Source: Amyelois transitella
Taxonomy: Eukaryota; Arthropoda; Insecta; Lepidoptera; Pyralidae
Direction of reading: 5' to 3'
DNA length: 64,000 nucleotides
Assembly (NCBI RefSeq): GCF_032362555.1
Contig: NC_083516.1
Location: 583,001-647,000, forward strand
The notes under the pieces were generated by a model. The model was not told the origin of the DNA. It made no database searches and was given only the letters and a program-made list of their open reading frames with translations. The position numbers and the translations under genes are program-made. This document shows, in pieces, positions 34,933-43,800 of this stretch (position 1 is its first letter; the number at the start of each line of letters is the position of its first letter).

Positions 34933-35136
34933 GTACATACATGCATATAATCACATCTATATCCCTGGCGGGGTACACAGAGCCTGCAGTCTTGAAAAGA
35001 ACCCAAAGCCAGGTTCAAGCTAGCCCATCGCCTAAAAGAATCTCAAGTCAAGCCTATCCCTTAGTCGCTGTTTACGACATCTATGGAAAAGAGATGAAGT
35101 GGTCCTTTTATTTTGATGCCGAGAACCACACGGCTT
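34933..35136 (-). mobile_element. SINE family A, internally deleted
   Basis: Reverse copy, ataatcacatctatatccc to gagaaccacacggct, with two deletions. Confidence 0.75.
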
Positions 35137-36411
35137 ATTACATCCATTTATAATATGTATTAAAAAAAGTCGTTTGTTGCATGAAATTCCCTGAATATTC
35201 ATTATATATATTATATATATTCTGTTTTGGTATTTGTTGTTATAGCGGCAATATAAAAACATCTGAACTATCTAGCTATCAAGGTTCATGAGATACAGCC
35301 TGTAGACAAACAGACAGATGGACAGCGAAGTCTTTGTAATAGAGATTTTTACCTTTGCGTACTGAACCCTAAAAAGCAAAGCCCTGGGTAAACTATTTCA
35401 ATACTGTTGACATCCATTTTAATATTATAAATTTAATAGTTTGTTTATGTATCTGAACTACATTTTGCAGTACGATTTACCAAATTAAAAAAAAACGATT
35501 GTTTCAAATATTTTATTAAAAATACCAGTCATAACTTGATTTACAGATTAAATTTATATATAAGTACAAAAATGATTAGACAATGTTTTTAAATCTGTGG
35601 CCTTCATCTACAACTAGTGAATATTTATATAAAGAACAATTTAACACAGTTATGAATTTTTTAGTAGGTACATTCAAATGAATGAATGATTTATTATGCA
35701 ATGAATGAATCATATTACAGTTGTTACATATATTTTAAGCACTAAACATTCAGCCGCAGTTGGCATTCAAAAATATAGTCTTACGAATATATACATTATA
35801 AACATTATCAATGAAATTAATGAATACAATAAATTATTATATTAATCAGACAATTACACGATATACTCACTTATAGAAAAGTCTTGTACGCAGAAATAAC
35901 ACGAAGATTTTCTGTGGAAATCCATAGTCTCTGCCTACCCCAATAGGAGACAGACAGTCATTGTATGTATGTGTGTATTTTCTGTTATACCTACAAAATG
36001 TTTTTTAATGGATATTCTACAATTTTGAATGTAATAAGAGAAAGGGACAGCTATTTTAGCTGAATGTTTATAATTTAGTTTAGCTTATCAACATACAGAC
36101 GAAATTAACATATATTACATCATATTTCTAGAAGCAGACTAGTGATTAAAAAAGCACATTATTATCACATCAAAATAAACAATTTACATAATTATAAACG
36201 AAATTAAAATATGTCTATGATCCGTGTCCGAAATTATTATTATGACTCAAAAAATATTAACGGTATTTTTTAACTCTCTATTGTAAAATAAAACAGGCTA
36301 CTTTATGATTCCCACGAGAGCAATGTCATAGGAAACAACTAACTAGTTTAATGTAATTATTTACAAAACTTTATACAGATATGTTTTTTACCGGCTGTAC
36401 TCAAAAACTGC

Positions 36412-36560
36412 CTAATTGACGTCCGGTGAAAATGCTGCAGTGTAGATTAATCCGCATCTTCTACACCTGCGCTTTATATGCGGTAGTATATATAACTATA
36501 ATTAAGTTATGTTGACGTTAATAAGGAATACTTTGTATCCTATTTTGAAAATAAATCTAT
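36412..36560 (+). mobile_element. LINE 3' UTR fragment, same family as 1-3381
   Basis: Forward copy: attgacgtccggtg, aaatgctgcagtgtag, the stem at about 36446-36483 and aataaatctatt at the end. Confidence 0.75.
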
Positions 36561-37077
36561 TATTATTTCACTTAAAATCTGAAATCTCACTGACAACCGA
36601 CATATACATATATGTACATAGATGACACAAATATGATAATATTAAAGTATATATATTAAAAAAAATATCTAATAATTTCTGACTGTTATGTGACCTAAAT
36701 AATTGTTATTATTACAGATAAATTTATTTTTATACAGAGTGTAACAAAAAGGGATTGGGCCTCTTTTGAGACTCAATGTGGGAATGAAATAAATATTTTT
36801 ACAAAGACCATTTAAAATTTGTACAATCTATATTTATGGAGATCTGTGCACTATAATAATCTTCCCCCGCTGGCTTTCAAAACAAATTGTACCTTATTTA
36901 CAATGTATCAGGTGACCAATATTTTCGAATTTTCACAAGGCATATCTTCCCTCCCCCTCTATCATTTCGTTTAACTTTAAAAATAAAAAGAGTAGTAAGA
37001 CAAAATACCGTATAGAGGAAGAAAAAAATATTAAAAAACTGATTTCGAACTTCGGTAAATTCAAAGCTCTTTTTTTT

Positions 37078-37225
37078 CTGTAGCTGCAGTGTAGTTTGTT
37101 CCGCGGCTTCTTCTACACATGCGCTTTGGAAGCGGCAGTAGTTATAATTCGATTTCAGTGATGTGACGTCAATAAGTGATACCTTGTATCCAATTTTGAA
37201 AATATATCCATTCTATTCTACATTC
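37078..37225 (+). mobile_element. LINE 3' UTR fragment, same family as 1-3381
   Basis: Forward copy close to the 3' UTR at 3225-3370 (ctgcagtgtagtttgttcc, gcgctttggaagcgg) and ending in ttctattcta. Confidence 0.8.
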
Positions 37226-37411
37226 TCATGTTATGGTAAGTGATGTTGATGATGAAGATGTTACATAACTATCCGAGAGATACCTACCCATTTATTCTAC
37301 TATAGAATGTTAGTCAGTACTTGTCTGGGAATATAGACGCAGGCAGTTCACTCCACACCTCAGCCAATCGGAACAAAAAGGAGCTACCGAACCTTTCAGC
37401 TCGACTATTTG

Positions 37412-37677
37412 GTAATACATACACATATATAATCACGTCTATATCCCTTGCGGGGTAGACAGAGCCAACAGTCTCGAAAAGACTGATAGGTCACGTTCTA
37501 GCTGTTTGGTTTTAAGATAGAATTGAGATTCAAATAGTGACAGGTTGCTAGCCCATCGCCTAAAAGAAGAATCCCAAGTTTATAAGCCTACCCCTTAGTC
37601 GCCTTTTACGGCATCCATGGGAGAGAGATGGAGTGGTCCTATTCTTTTTTCTATTGGTGCTGGGAACCACACAGCAC
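37412..37677 (-). mobile_element. SINE family A, full length
   Basis: Reverse copy from ataatcacgtctatatccc to tgggaaccacacagcac, about 200 bases beyond the ICMT stop codon. Confidence 0.86.
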
Positions 37678-37877
37678 TATTTGGTAAACAACATTGGTAT
37701 TAGATTATTTTCAAAAGTGGCCCAAAGGCTAACAGTACAATAACAACCAAAAGTATAAGTACCTAAAAGCCTTTAAATTACACCCTGCATAGAATTTACA
37801 TATTCATCGTTATAACTTACAACCCATTTATATTTATGTATTTTACAAAAAAATATTTTGTGACCAGACGAAATGGT

Positions 37878-40800
37878 TTAATAACTCCAATGTTCCACTT
37901 TAATCTCTTGTTCCGTATTTTCAGGTACATTACCCTTGATGAAAGGCAATCCTGCATCAAAAATATAAATGATTTATCAACTATAAAACACTCTATACAT
38001 TGACGGCCCCTGTGGCGCAGCGGTAGTACGCTTGTCTGTGACATCGGAGGTCCCAGGTTCGTATCCCGGTCAGGGCACGATGAGAAAAGATTTTTTTCTG
38101 ATTGGCCTGGGTCTTGATATGTTTTACATTTTTATATAAGTATTTATTATAAAATATAGTATCGTTGTGTTAGTAGTATAGAAGTTGATTCACTTGGTAA
38201 GCACTGGGAGAGAATTTCCCGTATTTCCCGCGGGAAGTTAACGGAGTTTTAATATTTACGCGGGCGGAGCCGAGCATGTACTACGACATATAATTCCATT
38301 TAATTTTTTTAGCACAGGACGGGACCGCTCCATCTCTTCCCCATGGACGTTCTAAAAGTCGACTATGGGAATAATAGGTACATTCATCGAGTGCAGTTTT
38401 TTTTACCATGATCCAACATGGGTAGATTCCCCTGCAAAGGTTGCGGAGGTCAGGCAGGAGTAGCAGTCGTGGTGAAATGCCATGCGATCCCATGATGTCC
38501 TCAAAATGGCGACAAATTACACAGATTGAGTTAGCCTCAAAGTGAGTTCGAGACTTGTGTTACGAGATACTAACTCAACGATACTATATTTTATTATACC
38601 TATATAGAAAAACATCCAAGACCCAGGCCAATCAGAGAAAGTTCGTTTCTCATCATGCCCTGGCCGGGATTCGAACCCGGGACCTCCAGTGACACAGACG
38701 AGCGCACTACCGCTGCGCCACAGAGGCCGTTAAACATTAGATGCCAGGAGTCCCACACTCTCCCGGGTGAAGACACGGGAGGCAGTCCTTAAAAAGGATT
38801 TCCCCTTCGGAGAAAAAAAAGGGCACGTGTCGCTGCGTATAAAAACCTGACTCACCCAATCATGGATCAAGGTCGAGCGCACCCAGCTCTCGTCTCCAGA
38901 GACGTGAGGGCGTGACGTGACCTGGACTAAGAACCATCAGTGACAATGAAACCTGGAATAAGAACATCCTTTTTCCACCTGGACCAGCCAGGTTCAGTAA
39001 AGTATTACCTGTAGGCACTTTCTTCTGGTACTCCCTGTACTGGTTTCCGAAGAAAGTCAGCAAGGTCAGCTCCTCGGCGAAGACGCGCTCCCTGAAGAAC
39101 ACCCACGACACCAGCGCGTAGAACACCACGCAGACCGGGTTCAACATCACAACCTGATTGGTCAAGATTCAGGTCAAGAGTAGGTACCCGAAACCGCCGA
39201 GCTTGCATGAAGAGAGTTATGAATGTGGATGAAGCTAAGGAAGTATGCAGAGATCGTGGCAAGTGGAAAGATGTAGTCTCTGTCTCTCTCCCTCCGGGAA
39301 AGAGGCGTGGTTTTATGTATATATGTATGTACCTGATTGGTGGAAAAAAACAAAAGTGACAAGTTGTCAAAAAAAAATGTTTTTTATTCCTTAAAAAAGT
39401 AAGGGATAGGCTTATAAACTTGGGATTCTTCTTTAAGGCGATGGGCCAGCAACCTGTCACTATTTGAATCTCAATTCTATCATTGAATCAAACATGAACG
39501 TGGCCTTTCAGTCTTTTCAAGATTTTAGACTGTCTACCCCGCAAGAGTTAAAGATGTGATTACAAGTACGTATGTATGTTATTCCTTTTTTATTTGAGTT
39601 TGCATGTAGCACCATAAGCCTAATCTTGCTTACCACAAGGCAGGATATATTAAAAAAAAACATTTAATTAAGATAATTTTAAAAACCTGTACAGACAAAT
39701 TTTACAACCCGCTAAAATATATTCGTTGCTGATTACGATCTATGTCGCTAGATGGCGCTTTTTTTATCAGAATAAAACCTTAATTTAAAACTCCAAGACA
39801 TATTATCTGATATTTTCGTCTAGATGTTACAGTCAAAACATGTTATTGTGGAAGTCTATATATCTACATATATACATAGATATGCCTTTGTTTACGTCAA
39901 ATGTGAATTTATCAAAAGATTTGACCTCTATATGAAAACAGGGTAGCAAAAGCTTAACAAAACAGGTACAGGGACAGGTCAGGGGGTCAACTACGTGTTG
40001 ACCTATGCTATGTTAAAAGTTGTCAATCGATAAGTAATTTTTTATGAGTTTATACGATACGATAGGTACATACACATACATACGTATATGATTTCCGGTA
40101 TGTAATTGGGAATTTGAATGCGTCCTACCCCAATTTTGCCCAATAAAAACAGATGAATGTGCCTATCCTCTTAGTCGCCTTTTACGACATCCGAGATAAA
40201 GAGATTAAGTGGTCCTATTCTTTTTTCTATTGGTCTCGGGTACCACACGGCACACTATTCAGTCTACCCGATATAGACGTAATATTATTGTATACTAGCT
40301 GTGCCAGCGACTTCGTCCGCGTGGAATAGTTGTTTTGGGCATCATTGAAGCCCTCAAGCATGAATAATTTTTCCCGTTTTATTCACATATTTTCCATTAT
40401 TTCTTCGCTCCTAATAGTTGCAGCGTGATGTTATATATAGCCTAAAGCCTTCCTCGATAAATGGTCTATTCAACGCAAAAACAATTTTTCAATTCGAACC
40501 AGTAATACCTGAGATTAGCGCTTTCAAACAAACAATCAAACTCTTCAGCTTTATAATATTAGTATAGATAACGTAGTTTTAATTTCTATTTACCTGGGTG
40601 CCGACAGACCAGTAGAACCAGCCGACATAGCTCGGGTGTCTGAAGAAGGAATAAATCCCACGGGTCACCAGTACGTGGTCGGGACTCTTCTTGAACTGCA
40701 CCTGTGCGGGTAATAATATACATACATACATACATATGGTCACGTCTATATCCCTTGCGGGGTAGACAGAGCCAATAGTCTTGAAAAGACTGAATGGCCA

Positions 40801-43800
40801 CGTTCAGCTATTTGGCTTAATGATAGAATTGAGATTCAAATAGTGACAGGTTGCTAGCCCATCGCCTAAAAAGAATCCCAAGTTTGTAAGCCTATTCCTT
40901 AGTCGCCTTTTACGACATCCATGGGAAAGAGATGGAGTGGTCCTATCCTTTTTTGCATTGGTGCCGGGAACCACACGGCACTATAATATATAAGTAATAA
41001 TATATAAGTTAATTACCATCGACAATTTGTTTTTTTCTTAAATGACTTACAAAACAGAGCACGTTCTCATTTCAAGTTTTTCTTTTTTTTTTATTTATGT
41101 TACGGCATAATTCCGGTATTTACAATCTACATACATACATATAATTACGTCTATATCCCTTGCGGGGTAGACAGAGCCAACAGTCTTGAAAATACAAAGT
41201 TAATTGCTTTCATTGGTTTGAAGAAGATAATAAATCTTTAATTTTTTTCATTAATCCAATTAAATTAATTTTATTTAGACTAACTCAACCCCAAATTTAA
41301 AAATTTTTATTCATTATTATGGGACTTTTCACATCACTTAATAATTGTCATATCTTTTGGTTTCACAACATTGGTTGTCGTCAAATAAATTACTTAAAAC
41401 TAACTAACTTTACTGCCGCTTCACAAGCGTCAGTGCAGAAGAAGCGGTGACAAACTGCACTGCAGCATTAGCTTCAACAAATACAACGTATATATATTAT
41501 GTACGGGACATTTATATTCATTAAAATACTGGTCGAATAACATAGATTGAGTAAGCCTAAATAAAAATAATTGTATTCAATTAAGTAACTGCCTACGCGC
41601 ATATAATCCGTCAGAATTGTGCCGTGTGGTTCCCGGCACCAATACAAAAAAAAATTGGACCACTCCATCTCTTTCCCATGGATGTCGTAAAAGGCGACTA
41701 AGGTATAGGCTTACAAACTTGTGATTCTTTTTTAGGCGATGGGCTAGCAACCTATCACTATTTAAATCTCAATTCTACCATTAAGCCAAATAGCTGAACG
41801 TGGCCTATCAGTCTTTTCAAGACTGTTGGCTTTGTCTACCCCGCAAGGGACATAGACTTGACCATATGTATAAGTAGAATTGACACGCCGAAAAGAAAGC
41901 CGATTAGTAACCAATGATAACCGATCCGGTATGCATCAGTTATGTTTTTTTCTTAACGCAGACAAGCGGAGATAACAGTATTAATTATGACCCTGCTTGT
42001 CGCCTGGCCGTTCAAGTTACATCAACCTAGGTTGTTTAGGAAAGGTGCTATCTTAAAAAACAAACCTTGTTTTTAAACTTTATTATCAAGTCGGTTGCTA
42101 GCTTACATATTTATTACGAGGTCAAAGTTTTTTGTGGGACTTGGATAACTTTATTTCTATACTAGCGGACCCGACCGACTTCGTTCTGACAAAAATATTT
42201 GTAATGTCGCTGTATTTTGTTCTTGCCTATTTTATAATCGGGCAAAAAATTAAATTTGAAATTTAAATATGATTAAATTTGAATTTCGTACAGCGATAAT
42301 AAAGTGCAAATTAAATATGACGTTTTGAACACACCTACGTTGTAAGACAACAGTGAACTTTGTACAAAAGCAATAAAGCTCAAATAGACTCTACGTTTTA
42401 GTTAGAAAACGTTTGTATAGTAAAAAGAAAAGGGCTGTTTTTAGGGTTTTCCGGCAATAATTCTATTTTATCTCCCCGTAAAAACCATCCTCGAACTTAC
42501 ACGAACATTTTAAAAAAAATTGGCCAAATTGGTCCAGGCTTTGTTGAGTTATGCGCTAACCAACACATCTAGCGATTCATTTTTATATAATAGGTAGTTG
42601 GAGCGTCCGTGGTCGAATCGGTAAGGTGCCCGGTTAAAATGCGTGATACACAGAAAGGCACAGGTTCAAATCCCACCTCGGCCATGTACCAATGACTATT
42701 TTCAAAGTAATTTACATTAGTTTGAACACTAACCGATGCTCTTACGGTGAAGGAAAACATCGTGAGGAAACCAGCACACTCAGACAACTGGATGTGTAAC
42801 CATGGATCCAATACGGGTTAGGTTCACCTGCAAAGGTTGCGGAGGTCAGAGGGGAGTTGCTTCGTGTAAAAACCTTACTCACCCAATCTAGGATCCATTG
42901 TAGGATACCCCGGGCTCCTCTCCAGAAAAGGTGAGGATGTAACCAGGACTTAAGCCAGGAGAAAGATGGATAACTTTATTTCTAGATTCTGAACGCGACG
43001 TTTCGACTAATTCAATTTTCCTACTAAAATATTCTGAAAAATTTCGGTGAATGTCTGTCTGTTACGCTTTCACTCCAGAACCACCCACTGAACCGAATTT
43101 GATAAAATTTGGTACAGAGGTAGTGATGATGGTAATTTGACCCTGCGGATGAACATAAGCAAAAAAGGGAGGAAAAGGGTAAAAAAGGGGGAAATGGTAA
43201 AAGAAGGGACGAATGTCTGTATGGACACCAGAAGTAAGTTAGAAACTTGTGTTACAAGATACTAACTCAACGACACTATATTTTGTAATAAATACTTATG
43301 TAGATAAACAATCGATACCCAGGTCAATAGAGAAAAAGTTCATTTCTCGTCATGTCCTGGCCAGGAATGCGAACCTGGGACCTCCGTTGTCTCAGACAAG
43401 CACACTACCGCCGCGCTTCGGAGGCCGTCAAATACATAAATAAGTTGACGTCAATACGAGACACATTGTATCTTATTTTGATAACTAGCGTGCCCCTTCG
43501 TCCGCGTGGAATAGTTATTTTAGGCATCATTGAAGTCCTCAATGATGAATAATTTTTCCCGTTTTTTTCACATTTCCATTATTTCTTTGCTCCTTATATG
43601 TGGTTGCAGCGTGATGTTCTAAAGCCTAAAGCCTTCCCCGATAAATGGTCTATTCAACGCAAAAATAATTTTTCAATTCGAACCAGTAGTGCCTGAGATT
43701 AGCGCGTTCAAACAAACAAACAAACTTCAGCTTTATAATATTAGTATAGATAAATCTATTTCTTTATATATATGTGTACCTATATGCAACTTACGGACAA

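Larger units (their letters stand above)
31740..37877. other. Spacer between phospholipase 5' end and ICMT 3' end
   Basis: The promoter of the phospholipase gene should lie in about 31740-32100, which is GC-rich up to 31920. The rest is SINEs, a Helitron, LINE tails and A+T-rich sequence. 35150-36410 and 36560-37075 show nothing recognisable. No exon was found. Confidence 0.6.

Noticed and set aside
38860-39008. Read-through extension of ICMT exon 5 as a C-terminus
   Set aside because: A GTAATA donor follows VPTG at 39008, and the exon at 37951-37878 restores the family's LPFIKG ending in the right phase.
42598-42690. tRNA gene
   Set aside because: A and B boxes are present, but the ends do not form an acceptor stem and the sequence continues into a repeated SINE body; the family T heads are rejected for the same reason.
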